Shown here piece by piece: positions 31,336-40,305 of a stretch of DNA of 64,000 bases. The notes under the pieces are model-generated. The model ran no database searches. It saw only the letters and a program-made list of their open reading frames with translations, and was not told the DNA's origin. Origin of the DNA: RBG-13-68-16 sp041494245 (lineage in GTDB: Bacteria > Acidobacteriota > Thermoanaerobaculia > Thermoanaerobaculales > Thermoanaerobaculaceae); assembly GCA_041494245.1 (NCBI GenBank), contig JBGQAK010000019.1:1-64000 (forward strand). Direction: 5' to 3'. The position numbers and the translations under genes were made by a program. The stretch's first letter is position 1. The number at the start of each line of letters is the position of its first letter.

Positions 31336-31976
31336 CGCCCCACCAGACGCCGCGCCACCGCCACCGCGGCCACGGCGTTGTCGGCGTACCCGTCGGCCCC
31401 GATCTCGGAGGCCCACGCCTGGTTCGCGGGCGCGCCGCCCACCATCACGCGGGCGCGCAGGCCGGCCAGCCTGAGCGCGCCCACCAGCTCGCGCTGCACC
31501 GCCATGGTCGTCGTGAGCAGCGCCGAGGCGCACACCAAGTCCGCGTCCAACTCGCGAGCGCGCTCCACGAAGCGAGCCACCGGCACGTCCACCCCCTCGT
31601 CGCTCACCGTGAAGCCGTTGGCGGCCAGGAGCGTGCCGACGAGGGTTTTGCCGATGTCGTGAATGTCCCCGTGCACGGTGCCGATCACCACCCGTCCCAC
31701 TTCGCGGCCGGCGCCCGCGCGGACGAGCGCGGGCCGCAGCACGTCCATGGCGGCCTTCATCGCCTGTGCTGAGCTGACCAGCTCGGGGAGGAAGTACTCC
31801 CCTTCCTCCCACAGCTCGCCGGCCTTGCGGATCCCCGGCACCAGACCGCGCTCGATCACCTCGAGCGGCGCCAGGCCAGCCTCGGTCGCCTGGCGCGCCA
31901 GGCCGACCACGCCCACATCGTCGCCGTCCAGTACCGCTTGTCCGAGAGCCGCCAGTACCCCGTTCGTGTCCGCCAT
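31332..31976 (-). CDS. Methyltransferase cognate corrinoid protein
   Basis: The protein is 214 aa with a helical cap domain (about 1-85, including WEEGEYFLPELVSSAQAM) and a B12-binding Rossmann domain. The cobalt ligand motif D104-x-H106-x2-G109 lies in GTVHGDIHDIGKTLV, followed by GVDVPVARF and the late GGAPAN. This is the MtbC/MtmC/MtgC type that shuttles methyl groups. ATG at 31976 is preferred over an upstream TTG at 32003. It is the promoter-proximal gene of a four-gene operon. The methyl-donor gene (MttB-like) is last, after a 10-nt gap. Confidence 0.92.
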   Translation of the reverse strand: MADTNGVLAALGQAVLDGDDVGVVGLARQATEAGLAPLEVIERGLVPGIRKAGELWEEGEYFLPELVSSAQAMKAAMDVLRPALVRAGAGREVGRVVIGTVHGDIHDIGKTLVGTLLAANGFTVSDEGVDVPVARFVERARELDADLVCASALLTTTMAVQRELVGALRLAGLRARVMVGGAPANQAWASEIGADGYADNAVAAVAVARRLVGR

Positions 31977-32119
31977 GCCGTGCCCCCGAGGCGGGATCCT
32001 CAAGGGTCCCGCCCCCGTCCCCAGAACAACTGCGGGTCACATCATAGTTTTTCGCGTGCCGCCGGATCAATTCACCCCCGCTGCGCCCATGCATCCCAGC
32101 ACCCGGCAACAGGCTCACC

Positions 32120-32830
32120 CCTTTTCTTACCCCGCGGGCTGGGAGCCTCGTTTCTTGCCACGCGGGTGCGCGGCCTAACCCTTTTTCCCACTCCGTGGAG
32201 GCCTTGAATTACCGGTTCCGCGGGTGGCGCACTCTTCTCTGTTGCCACTTCGTGGCTCTTTGTTTGCCCCACGGGCTGGGAGCGGTCGCTCGGGCTGCGC
32301 ATCGAGCGCAGCCCTCCGACCCGCCTTCGCGTGCGACCGAGCTGGCGCAGCCCGACGTGCGGACCCTCGCTGTTCCTCGCCCTCGCGCTACGCGCTCGTG
32401 CTCGGCCAGCGTCTCCACCCGCCGGTCTGGCCGCTCGGTTCCCGCACGCTCCGGCGGAATGACTCCTATCGCCCGCGGGGCGGACTCACCCCCACCCCCC
32501 CGGCTCTGCCACCGGCCTGCTTGAGCGCCCCTATCACCCGAGCATTTCCGCTCCCAGCTTTGATGCCTCTAGCCCAAGGGTGGGGGGCTTCAATCGCCGG
32601 TGCCGCGGGTGGCCAATCGCTCCGCAGCCCGCGGGCACCGGACGCGCGAGCCGCGTTGGGGAGACGGCGCGGCCGCCTCATGCCGACGCCGAGGGGCCCC
32701 AGCGCGGATCGCGCCTTCCGGTCGCGGGCGCAGGAGTGTGCGGCCGCAGCGGCTGGGGAGACGCAAGGCCACACCCAGCCACCCGCGGGACCGGCACAAA
32801 AGCCGTCACGCAGTGACACAACAAGACCGG
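32120..32830. repeat. Modular intergenic repeat, copy B
   Basis: The gene-free stretch 32004-32858 is mostly this element. Its plus strand matches the reverse complement of copy A (9238-9775) nearly continuously from about 32265 to 32665. It also carries a block of about 100 nt (about 32667-32760, including CGCCGAGGGGCCCC and CAGGAGTGTGCGGCCGC) that A lacks but copy C shares. The ends hold repeated modules: CACTCCGTGG, CACTTCGTGG, and CCGCGGGTGG. Nothing here looks coding. It separates the corrinoid operon from the PBP gene, whose promoter must lie in or beside it. Confidence 0.75.
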
Positions 32831-32858
32831 CCGCGCAACCGCGGGGCAAACAACAAGC

Positions 32859-35294
32859 TTGACACTTCGCCAGCGGCAGCCGAAGCTTGCGCGGGTGGGC
32901 AAGTCGCTGCTGCGCTGGCTGGTGGCGGGGCTCTTCATCGGCCTGGGGCTGGGGGCCGTGATCGCCCTCGTGCTCTCCAGGTTCGTGGCGATGCCCGCCG
33001 TCGAGGCGCTCACCACCTTCCGGCCGGCCGCCGCCACCGAGGTGACGGCGAGCGACGGCTCACTCCTGGGGACGTTCGCCTCCGAGCGCCGCATTCCCGT
33101 GGGGTCCGAGGAGATCCCCATGGTCTTCCGCAATGCGGTGATCGCGGTGGAGGATGCCAACTTCTACCGGCACCCGGGGGTGGACCCCCAGGGGATCCTG
33201 AGGGCCGCGCTGAGCAACCTGCTGAGCCGGCGCTGGTCTCAGGGCGCCTCGACGATCACCCAGCAGCTCGCCCGCACCCTCTTCCTCACTCGCGAGAAGA
33301 AGTTCTACCGCAAGCTCCTGGAGACGTTGCTCGCCATTGAGATCGAGCAGCGCTTCTCCAAGGACCAGATCCTGACCTTCTACGTCAACCAGGTGAACTT
33401 CGGCCACGGCAACTACGGCATCGAGGCTGCCTCCCGGTTCTACTTCGGCAAGCCGGCCAAGGAACTGACTCTCGCCGAGGCCGCGCTGCTCGCGGGCCTG
33501 CCGCAGCGGCCGGGCGAGCTCTCCCCCATCGACTACCCGCCGCGCGCGCTCGCGCGCCGCAACCACGTCCTCAAGCGCATGCTGGACGAGAAGATGATCG
33601 ACGCCGCCACGTGCAAGGCCGCGCTGCAGGCGCCGCTCGGGGCCTCCGCCCACCACGACCGCGAGGTCAGGGCCGCCTACTTCGTCGAGGATGTGCGTCG
33701 ATCGGTGGAGGAGAGGTTCGGTTCGCGCACGATGCTCGAGGGCGGTCTTGCCGTCGAGACCACCCTCGACGGCAAGCTCCAGGGCTTCGCCGAGGAAGCC
33801 CTGCGTGAGGGCTTGGTGGAGCTTCAGGAGCGCCTCGGCTGGCCCGGCGCTCGGCGGAACGTGCCCGCGTCAACGCAGCAGGAGATTGCCGCTTTCCGCG
33901 ACGAGGGGTGGCCGTTCATCCGGTGGCGCAAGGGCGAGCTCGTGTACGCGCTGGCGACCGACGTGCAGGCCACCAGCGCCACCTTTCTGATCGCGGGACG
34001 CCCCGCACGCCTCCCGGTCGCGGGGGCGGAGTGGACCGGGCGAACCAACCTCATCCGCCTGGCCAAGCGGGGCGACGTGCTGCTCGTGCGCCTGGTGGAG
34101 GTCCCGGACGACCCGTCGAAGCCGGTCGTCGTGAAGCTCGAGGCCGAGCCCAGGCTGGAGGGCGCGATCCTGGTGCTCGACAACCGCACGGGCGCCATCC
34201 TCGCCCTGGTGGGCGGCTTCGACTTCAACCGCTCGCAGTTCGACCGCACCATGCAGGCCAAGCGGCAGTGCGGCTCGGCGTTCAAGCCGTTCATCTACCT
34301 GACCGCCTGGGAGCGCGGGTACTCGCCGGCCGATACGATCTTCGACGGGCCGGTGCTGCTCCCCGACGAGAAGGGCGAACTCACCTACTGCCCGCTGAAC
34401 TACTACCGTAAATACTTCGGCATCGTGACCCTGCGCCACGCGCTCGAGCACTCCCTCAACGCTTCGGCCGCCAAGCTCCAGCAGATGGTCGGCGGTCAGA
34501 ACGTGATCGACGTCGCTCACCGCATGGGCGTCAAGGAGCCCCTGGGGAACTACTCCTCGATGGCGCTCGGCTCCTTCGAGCTATCGCTGGTGGAGCTGGC
34601 GTCGGCCTACAGCGGCATCGCCAACCAGGGCCAGCTCGCGGAGCCGTACTTCATCAGCCGCGTCAGGGACGCCGAGGGGAAGGTCCTGCTCGAAACGCGC
34701 CCCAAGGCCCGCCAGGCGCTGAAGGAGGACGTCGCCTACCTGATGACCCACGTCATGGAGGGCGTCATCCAACGCGGCAGCGGCGTGGCGGCCGCCAGCC
34801 TGCCTGGCCACCTCGCGGGCAAAACGGGCACCACGGACCGCTACACCGACGCCTTGTTCATCGGCTTCACGCCCCGCATCACGTGCGCAGTGTGGGCGGG
34901 CCGCGAGCTCAAGGAGCCGATCGGGCCTCACATGTCGGGCGCCGAGGCGGCCCTGCCCACCTGGATCAGGTTCATGAAGCCCTATCTCGAGTCCCTGAGC
35001 GAGGCGGTGCGCCAGGAGGACTTCCCGGTGCCCAACGGGGTGACCATGCTGCCGGTGGACCGGAACACCGGTTTGCGCGCCACCCCGCTCTGCGGCGACG
35101 CGGTCATCCTGGAGTCCGTGCCGACCGGCGGCATCCCCCAGGAGTGCGACGCCCACGCCCACGCCATCCTCACGATGCCGTGGACGGAGCAGCTGGCCTT
35201 CTACATCCTCAAACCGGGCGAGCCCCCGACCACGCCCCAGGCCATCGCGATTGCGGATCGCCGGCTCACTGAGGAAGAGAACCACCGGCGTTAG
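32859..35294 (+). CDS. Class A penicillin-binding protein (PBP1-type)
   Basis: An 811-aa bifunctional peptidoglycan synthase. A membrane anchor (about 17-40) is followed by a GT51 glycosyltransferase with catalytic Glu98 in VEDANFYRHPGVD and QGASTITQQLART. The transpeptidase has Ser473-x-x-Lys476 (GSAFKPF), Ser532-x-Asn534 (SLN) and KTGT at 655-658; all are intact. It polymerises glycan strands and cross-links them at the inner membrane outer face. The start is uncertain: TTG at 32859 or GTG at 32895, neither with a good ribosome-binding site. It abuts repeat copy B. Confidence 0.93.
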   Translation: MTLRQRQPKLARVGKSLLRWLVAGLFIGLGLGAVIALVLSRFVAMPAVEALTTFRPAAATEVTASDGSLLGTFASERRIPVGSEEIPMVFRNAVIAVEDANFYRHPGVDPQGILRAALSNLLSRRWSQGASTITQQLARTLFLTREKKFYRKLLETLLAIEIEQRFSKDQILTFYVNQVNFGHGNYGIEAASRFYFGKPAKELTLAEAALLAGLPQRPGELSPIDYPPRALARRNHVLKRMLDEKMIDAATCKAALQAPLGASAHHDREVRAAYFVEDVRRSVEERFGSRTMLEGGLAVETTLDGKLQGFAEEALREGLVELQERLGWPGARRNVPASTQQEIAAFRDEGWPFIRWRKGELVYALATDVQATSATFLIAGRPARLPVAGAEWTGRTNLIRLAKRGDVLLVRLVEVPDDPSKPVVVKLEAEPRLEGAILVLDNRTGAILALVGGFDFNRSQFDRTMQAKRQCGSAFKPFIYLTAWERGYSPADTIFDGPVLLPDEKGELTYCPLNYYRKYFGIVTLRHALEHSLNASAAKLQQMVGGQNVIDVAHRMGVKEPLGNYSSMALGSFELSLVELASAYSGIANQGQLAEPYFISRVRDAEGKVLLETRPKARQALKEDVAYLMTHVMEGVIQRGSGVAAASLPGHLAGKTGTTDRYTDALFIGFTPRITCAVWAGRELKEPIGPHMSGAEAALPTWIRFMKPYLESLSEAVRQEDFPVPNGVTMLPVDRNTGLRATPLCGDAVILESVPTGGIPQECDAHAHAILTMPWTEQLAFYILKPGEPPTTPQAIAIADRRLTEEENHRR

Positions 35295-35370
35295 CCGCGC
35301 GGGGCGCCGCACCCGCCTCCTCCCCGTGCTAGACTCACCGCCGTGACGCTGCGTCCCCCGGCAACGGCAA

Positions 35371-35394
35371 GGTGCAGTTGCACCCTTTCGAAAG
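35371..35394. promoter_or_regulatory. Two adjacent palindromes upstream of the phosphate transporter
   Basis: GGTGCA-GT-TGCACC (35371-35384) is a 14-bp palindrome, directly followed by CTTTCGAAAG (35385-35394), a perfect 10-bp palindrome. They lie 34-57 nt before the pit start. They could bind dimeric regulators, but neither resembles a Pho box I know, and no clear -10/-35 pair is adjacent. Confidence 0.35.
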
Positions 35395-35427
35395 CGAAAA
35401 GCCAACCAGCCGAGGAACCCGACCCGC

Positions 35428-36447
35428 ATGTTTGACCCCATGTTCATCCTGCTCGTCGTGATCGTGATCGTGGCGCTGATCTTCGACTTCTTCAACGGCT
35501 TCCACGACGCCGCCAACTCGATTGCAACGGTGGTCTCGACCCGCGTGCTCTCGCCGGGAATCGCGGTGATCTGGGCGGCCTTCTTCAACTTCGTCGCGGC
35601 GTTCGTGTTCCCCCTCAAGGTCGCCACCACGATCGGCAAGGGGCTGGTCAGGCCCGAGGCCGCCACCGAGTACGTGATCCTGGCGGGCCTCGTGGGTGCG
35701 ATCGTGTGGGACATCCTGACCTGGTACTTCGGCCTGCCCACCAGCTCCTCCCACGCCCTCATCGGCGGATTCGCCGGCGCCGCCATCGCCAAGGTGGGCT
35801 TCGACGCGGTCCTCTACAAGGGGTGGGAGAAGACGATCATCTCAATGTTCGTCTCGCCCGTCCTCGGGCTGGCCCTCGGGCTGGGCATGATGACGCTGGT
35901 GTCCTGGCTCTTCCGGAATGCGATTCCTCACCGGGTGGACAGGTACTTCCGCAAGCTTCAGCTGGTTTCCGCGGCAGCGTACAGCCTCGGACACGGCGGA
36001 AACGACGCCCAGAAGACCATGGGCATCATTGCGATCCTGATCTACAGTTACCAGCGCTCGAAGGGTCAGGCGCCTGCGGACATCCACGTCGCGATGTGGA
36101 TGGTCCTTGCATGCCACGCCGCCATCGCCCTTGGCACGCTCTCGGGCGGGTGGCGGATCGTCAAGACCATGGGCGCCAAGATCACGAAGCTCAAGCCCGT
36201 GGGTGGGTTCTGCGCCGAGACCGCGGCCGCCCTCACGCTGTTCGGCAACTCCTACCTGGGCATTCCGGTTTCCACGACGCACACCATCACCGGCGCGATC
36301 ATGGGCGTGGGGGCCACCGAAAGGCTCTCGGCGGTGCGTTGGGGGATCGCAACACGGATCGTGTGGGCGTGGGTCCTCACCATCCCCTGCTCGGCGCTGG
36401 TCGCGGTGCTCTGCTACTGGGGCCTCGCCTCCTTCCTCAAGCTCTAG
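35428..36447 (+). CDS. pit: Inorganic phosphate transporter, PiT family
   Basis: A 339-aa membrane protein with about ten helices. Both PiT repeat signatures are present: FDFFNGFHDAANSIATVVSTRVL near the N-terminus and FGNSYLGIPVSTTHTITGAIMGVG near the C-terminus. The latter carries the conserved STTH. SLGHGGNDAQKTMG is the central family motif. It imports metal-phosphate in symport with protons or sodium. A DUF47 gene, the usual Pit accessory partner, lies downstream but convergent, so the two are not co-transcribed as in most genomes. Confidence 0.95.
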   Translation: MFDPMFILLVVIVIVALIFDFFNGFHDAANSIATVVSTRVLSPGIAVIWAAFFNFVAAFVFPLKVATTIGKGLVRPEAATEYVILAGLVGAIVWDILTWYFGLPTSSSHALIGGFAGAAIAKVGFDAVLYKGWEKTIISMFVSPVLGLALGLGMMTLVSWLFRNAIPHRVDRYFRKLQLVSAAAYSLGHGGNDAQKTMGIIAILIYSYQRSKGQAPADIHVAMWMVLACHAAIALGTLSGGWRIVKTMGAKITKLKPVGGFCAETAAALTLFGNSYLGIPVSTTHTITGAIMGVGATERLSAVRWGIATRIVWAWVLTIPCSALVAVLCYWGLASFLKL

Positions 36448-36474
36448 CGGCGCTCCCCCGAGAACGAGCGAGCA

Positions 36475-36658
36475 TCCGGCTCTGCCGGCGCGAGCGCGGG
36501 GGGTTCGGGGGGCACTTCTGCGGCGGTCGGGCGGTGGAGCGCCGCAGAGCCCCCCGGCAACGTATGGTCGTCCGGCTCTGCCGGCGCGAGCGCGGGGGGT
36601 TCGGGGGGCACTTCTGCGGCGGCCGGGGGGCGGAGCGCCGCAGAGCCCCCCGCGACCT
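36475..36658. repeat. Two tandem 96-bp repeats with strong hairpins, bidirectional terminator candidate
   Basis: Copy 1 spans 36475-36570 and copy 2 spans 36571-36658, beginning TCCGGCTCTGCCGGCGCGAG. They differ at only a few positions. In each copy CGGGGGGCACTTCTGCGGCG pairs with CGCCGCAGAGCCCCCCG to make a GC-rich stem of about 17 bp. The pair fills the gap between convergent pit and DUF47 genes. The right end reaches the DUF47 stop codon. No long T run follows, so termination is inferred from position and structure. Confidence 0.7.
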
Positions 36659-37280
36659 AAGACCCCTTGATGATGATGGTCTCGATGACGTTGGCCACGT
36701 CCTCGCAGCGGTCCGTGGCGTCCTCGAGGAAGGAGAAGAGGTCCTTGAGCTTGATCACCTGGATGGCGTCATGGGAGTTGTCGAAGAGCTCGGCTAGCGC
36801 CAGGCGATGGACCACGTCGGCCTCGTTCTCGAGGCGGTTGATCTCGACGCAGGAGGCGATTGCCGACCTGAGCTTCTTGCGGTCGGGGAGCGCCTGGACG
36901 GCCTTCTGGACCTCCTTGGCCGACTCCACCAGAAGGTCGGCAAGCTCAAGGAATCGTAGCGGTACCTCGGTGACCTTGTATACGATCAGCCGCTGGCCTG
37001 CATTGTCGGCGGCGTCGAGGATGTCGTCCAGCCGCGTCGTCAGGGTGTGGATGTCCTCGCGGTCGAAGGGCGTGATGAAGGTGGTGTTGAGCTTGTCGAG
37101 CGTCTCGTGGGTGATGCGGTCGCCCTGATGCTCAAGGACCTTGAGCTTCTCAATGCCTGTCTTGACCTTGCTCAGGTCTCCGACCACCTCGCGAAAGAGG
37201 CAGACCGCCTCGACGATGTTGGCGGACGCCTGGTCGAAGAGCGTGATGAAGTCCGTCGTCTTGGGCAGGAACCAGCGCAC
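36657..37280 (-). CDS. DUF47-family Pit accessory protein (PhoU-like)
   Basis: A 207-aa, all-helical protein related to PhoU. The family pattern runs from MRWFLPKTTDFITLFDQASANI to LEHQGDRITHETLDKLN, then FDREDIHTLTTRLDDILDAAD and ENEADVVHRLA. The acidic ExxxD/ExxE motifs bind metal clusters in PhoU relatives. DUF47 proteins are required partners of, or regulators for, PiT transporters. It is convergent with pit across tandem hairpin repeats, so each gene has its own promoter. Confidence 0.92.
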   Translation of the reverse strand: MRWFLPKTTDFITLFDQASANIVEAVCLFREVVGDLSKVKTGIEKLKVLEHQGDRITHETLDKLNTTFITPFDREDIHTLTTRLDDILDAADNAGQRLIVYKVTEVPLRFLELADLLVESAKEVQKAVQALPDRKKLRSAIASCVEINRLENEADVVHRLALAELFDNSHDAIQVIKLKDLFSFLEDATDRCEDVANVIETIIIKGS

Positions 37281-37368
37281 GGATCACTCCCGGTGCCGGG
37301 TCGGCACGCCGGGAGTATACACCGCGGAGCCGAACACGCTCCCGGGTGAGCGCCGGCCTCGCTGAACC

Positions 37369-37833
37369 TCAGGCGCGCTTGAGGATGTCGTCCAGTTCTT
37401 GGAGGAACGGGCCCGGCTCGAGGTACCCAGGGATCCGGCCGACCTCGCCGCCGCTCGCGTTCAGGAAGACGATGGTCGGGTAGCCGTCGACGCTGAAGCG
37501 GGCCGCTGCCGCGCGCCCGTCCTTCTCGGCGTTGAGCTTCACGCTGACCACCCGCTGCAGTGCCCTCTGCACCTTAGCGTCGGCGAACGTCGTCTGGTCC
37601 ATCCGCTGGCACCACCGGCACCAGTCCGTGTAGAAGTCCACCATCACCAGCTTCTTCTCCTCAGACGCGCGGGCGAGGGCCTTCGGCAGGTCCCGCTCCC
37701 AGGGGAGCGCCGCAGCGCCAGGCGCGGTCGCGGAACTGCTGCCCGAGGAATCCGCACCGCCGCCGCACCCCAACGTCGTGGCCCCGGCGGCCGCCAGCAC
37801 CAGCACCATGGCCCAGAGAGACGCTCGTTTCAT
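37369..37833 (-). CDS. Thioredoxin-fold lipoprotein
   Basis: The protein is 154 aa. A signal peptide ends in a lipobox TTLGC (Cys23 from ATG 37833), then a Ser/Gly/Ala linker leads to a thioredoxin-like domain with the redox motif WCRWC and the cis-Pro segment DGYPTIVFL. The DFYTDWCRWCQRM type resembles the C-terminal domain of DsbD and thioredoxin_7 proteins. It is probably anchored in the periplasm and reduces disulfides. It sits 2.5 kb from ccmABCDEF, which lacks a ccmG in this window, so supplying electrons for cytochrome c maturation is possible but unproven. GTG at 37860 would add nine residues. Confidence 0.85.
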   Translation of the reverse strand: MKRASLWAMVLVLAAAGATTLGCGGGADSSGSSSATAPGAAALPWERDLPKALARASEEKKLVMVDFYTDWCRWCQRMDQTTFADAKVQRALQRVVSVKLNAEKDGRAAAARFSVDGYPTIVFLNASGGEVGRIPGYLEPGPFLQELDDILKRA

Positions 37834-37932
37834 GAAACCCCCCACGCGCAACTTTGCCACACCACCCCGGACGGTAACAAACCCTCGGGCCCTGCCATTC
37901 TGGCCGCCGCCGCGAAGTGCAGAGAAGAAATG

Positions 37933-40167
37933 TCAGTTGTGAACCGAGAGGAGCAGCGGCCGCGGCAGGTACCAGATCCGGCTCACCGCCACCCCCAGCG
38001 ACCGCGGGTCGGTGCCGCCCGGCACGAAAGTGGAGCTCGTGATCTCGAGCTGCAGCTGCCCCGTGTCGGTAAGCTCGCCCGGCACCGTGAACTCGACCCC
38101 GGCGGGGGCCGGCCCCACGCTGAGGGAAACGCGCAGGGTGCCGAGGCGCACCTCCACGGCGGCCGGGCTGGGGCGCGGAGCCAGGAGCTCCACGCCGACC
38201 ACGCCCGCGCCCCCGGGGAAGGTGAACACGGCGCGGGGGCCGGTCCACGCCGCGGGCACGGGCGGGTTGCCCATCAGCTCGGCGGGGTAGGTGCCCTCGA
38301 CCTCGGCGAAGGCGGCAAAGATCGAGCCCTCTTCCGGGAAGAACACGACCGGCGGAGGAGGAGTGGGCGGAATCACCGGCAGGGCGGCGAAGACCCGCAG
38401 CGCGATCGGCCGGGGATCGCCCGGCGAGCTGACCTCCCGGTTGGTCTCCAGCTCGATCCTCAGCGGGATCGTCGGGTCCACGCCCGGGGGAACCGGGATT
38501 CGAAGGATTCTCGGACCGGGGGAGAGCCGACCGCTCAACGTCTGAATGCCGGCGGCCCGCGCCTCGAAAGGGGCGTCCCGGAGCTGCTGGTGGACGTCCA
38601 CCGCCAGGAGGACCGAGCCCGGACCGGCAGCCGGCGGCAGGATGAGCGCGCTGCTGGCTCGGCACCAGATGTACCGCCGTGTGCCGTCCAACTCCAGGAA
38701 GGAGCCGCCCTGCCCGACCAGGAACGGGTCGCGCACCAGGCGCACCTGCAGGAAGCGTTCCTGGGACAGCCGCCAGACCCTGGGCTCAGGACAGGCCAGC
38801 TCCGTGACCCTGGAGACCGCACACGGCAGGTCCTCGCCGACGCCCTCCGCCAGCAGCCACGCCGGGGCCGCCCCGAACCCGCGGCTGGCCCGTTGCAGCT
38901 CGGTCAGCCGAAGGGAGTCCACCTTCAGGCGGCCGGTCACGGTGGCGAGGTTGCGGAAGGAGAAGAGCTGGTCCTCGAAGATCAGCACGCCCTTGCCCTC
39001 AGCCGCCACGTCGCCCATGGCCTCCACCACGGGGAGCCGGTTGGCGTGGACGTAGCTCACGGCCGGCCACGCCCACGCGCACGCCGCCACCGCCGCCGCG
39101 ACCGCAACCGCGCCGGCCAGCACCCTCGAGCGGACGAGCAACAGCACCCCGGCCACCGCCGGCGTCGCCAGCAGCAGCCACACTAGAATCCAGTAGCGGG
39201 GGTAGTTGCGGTTGTCCATGAAGACCACCAGGAACCCCAGCGCAGCCCCCGCCAGGCTCCCTGCCCACCAGCGGCCGCCGAGCGCGCGCCGCCACCCCAG
39301 CCACCCCAGCGCGGCCAGCACCGTAAAGACGATCGCCGCCCACGGCGTGCCGAGGCCGCGCACGAAGCCGAGGCTCGCAGGGGCCCAAGATTCCGTGCCG
39401 AGTGTCGCCAGGTGCTCCCCGACGTGGTTTGCACTCACTTCGACGAGGAACCGCCAGCCTCCGGCCGCGAGCGCCGTCGGGATCAGGACGGCCGCGAGCA
39501 CGGTCACCGCAGCCAGGACCGCGCGTGAGACGCGACGCGGGTCCCGGCGGGACCCCCACACCGCCAGAACGACCGCCAGCACGAAGAACGGGACGAGCGG
39601 GGGCCGGACCAGCGCCGCGCAGGTCATCGCCACCACTCCGGGAACCAGGCCAGCAGGGCCCGCACGCAGCCAGAGCGCCAGGCCGATGATCGCAAGCACC
39701 GCGGACGGCGTTTCCGAGAACCCGCGCGCCGCGTGGAACCACACCCCGGGAATGAACGCAGCGAACACCGCGCCCGCGAGCGCGAGCCTCCGCCCGATCA
39801 CGCCCTCCCACAGGCCAACGAGCGCCCAGAGCCCGAGCACAGAGAAGACGGCGCTCGCGACTTGGAGCGCCTGCAGCGGATCGCCGACGCCCAGGATCCG
39901 CGTCAGCTTGCCGAGAGCGACCCAGAGCGGGAAACCCGGGGGGAGCGGCATGTGGCGCCCGGGGTCGAAGTCGACCACCCCGCACGCCATCAGCGCCTCG
40001 TCCTGCTCCCAGGGTCCGGCGGGGAGCAGCAGCAGCCTCGAGAGCAGGACCCCGAGGAGGACCGCGATGCTTGCCGCGCCGGACGCCACGCGGCCCCCGA
40101 TCGGCAGCGGCGGCCAGGGAAACACCTTCGCCGCCAGCCAGCAGAGCCGCTCCCAGAGCCCTTTCAC
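37933..40167 (-). CDS. Large GT39-like membrane protein with C-terminal beta-rich domain
   Basis: The protein is 744 aa. The N-terminal part (about 25-390) has about ten hydrophobic helices and an early acidic motif WEQDEALM like the loop-1 Asp-Glu of PMT/ArnT glycosyltransferases. The C-terminal 350 residues are soluble, Pro-rich and beta-strand-like, probably periplasmic, and do not match a domain I can name. Both lipid-linked sugar transfer and a scaffolding role would fit. It is divergent from ccmA over a 138-nt gap. The assignment rests on topology and one motif. Confidence 0.55.
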   Translation of the reverse strand: MKGLWERLCWLAAKVFPWPPLPIGGRVASGAASIAVLLGVLLSRLLLLPAGPWEQDEALMACGVVDFDPGRHMPLPPGFPLWVALGKLTRILGVGDPLQALQVASAVFSVLGLWALVGLWEGVIGRRLALAGAVFAAFIPGVWFHAARGFSETPSAVLAIIGLALWLRAGPAGLVPGVVAMTCAALVRPPLVPFFVLAVVLAVWGSRRDPRRVSRAVLAAVTVLAAVLIPTALAAGGWRFLVEVSANHVGEHLATLGTESWAPASLGFVRGLGTPWAAIVFTVLAALGWLGWRRALGGRWWAGSLAGAALGFLVVFMDNRNYPRYWILVWLLLATPAVAGVLLLVRSRVLAGAVAVAAAVAACAWAWPAVSYVHANRLPVVEAMGDVAAEGKGVLIFEDQLFSFRNLATVTGRLKVDSLRLTELQRASRGFGAAPAWLLAEGVGEDLPCAVSRVTELACPEPRVWRLSQERFLQVRLVRDPFLVGQGGSFLELDGTRRYIWCRASSALILPPAAGPGSVLLAVDVHQQLRDAPFEARAAGIQTLSGRLSPGPRILRIPVPPGVDPTIPLRIELETNREVSSPGDPRPIALRVFAALPVIPPTPPPPVVFFPEEGSIFAAFAEVEGTYPAELMGNPPVPAAWTGPRAVFTFPGGAGVVGVELLAPRPSPAAVEVRLGTLRVSLSVGPAPAGVEFTVPGELTDTGQLQLEITSSTFVPGGTDPRSLGVAVSRIWYLPRPLLLSVHN

Positions 40168-40305
40168 GGGCGGAGTCTAGCAAGGCCGGAAAATGATGTG
40201 GGGCGCGACCGCCGGGCGCGCACGGCCGGCCGTGCAACGCCTGCATGAACGCCGGGACCCGTCAAACCGCGGCCGTCTCAATACCGTGTGGTACTCTCTC
40301 CCGCC

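Noticed and set aside
32859..32864. TTGACA as a -35 box in front of the PBP gene
   Set aside because: It coincides with the proposed TTG start and has no -10 hexamer at 16-18 nt.
36475..36658. CRISPR array
   Set aside because: There are only two units of 96 bp, directly adjacent without spacers, and no cas genes.
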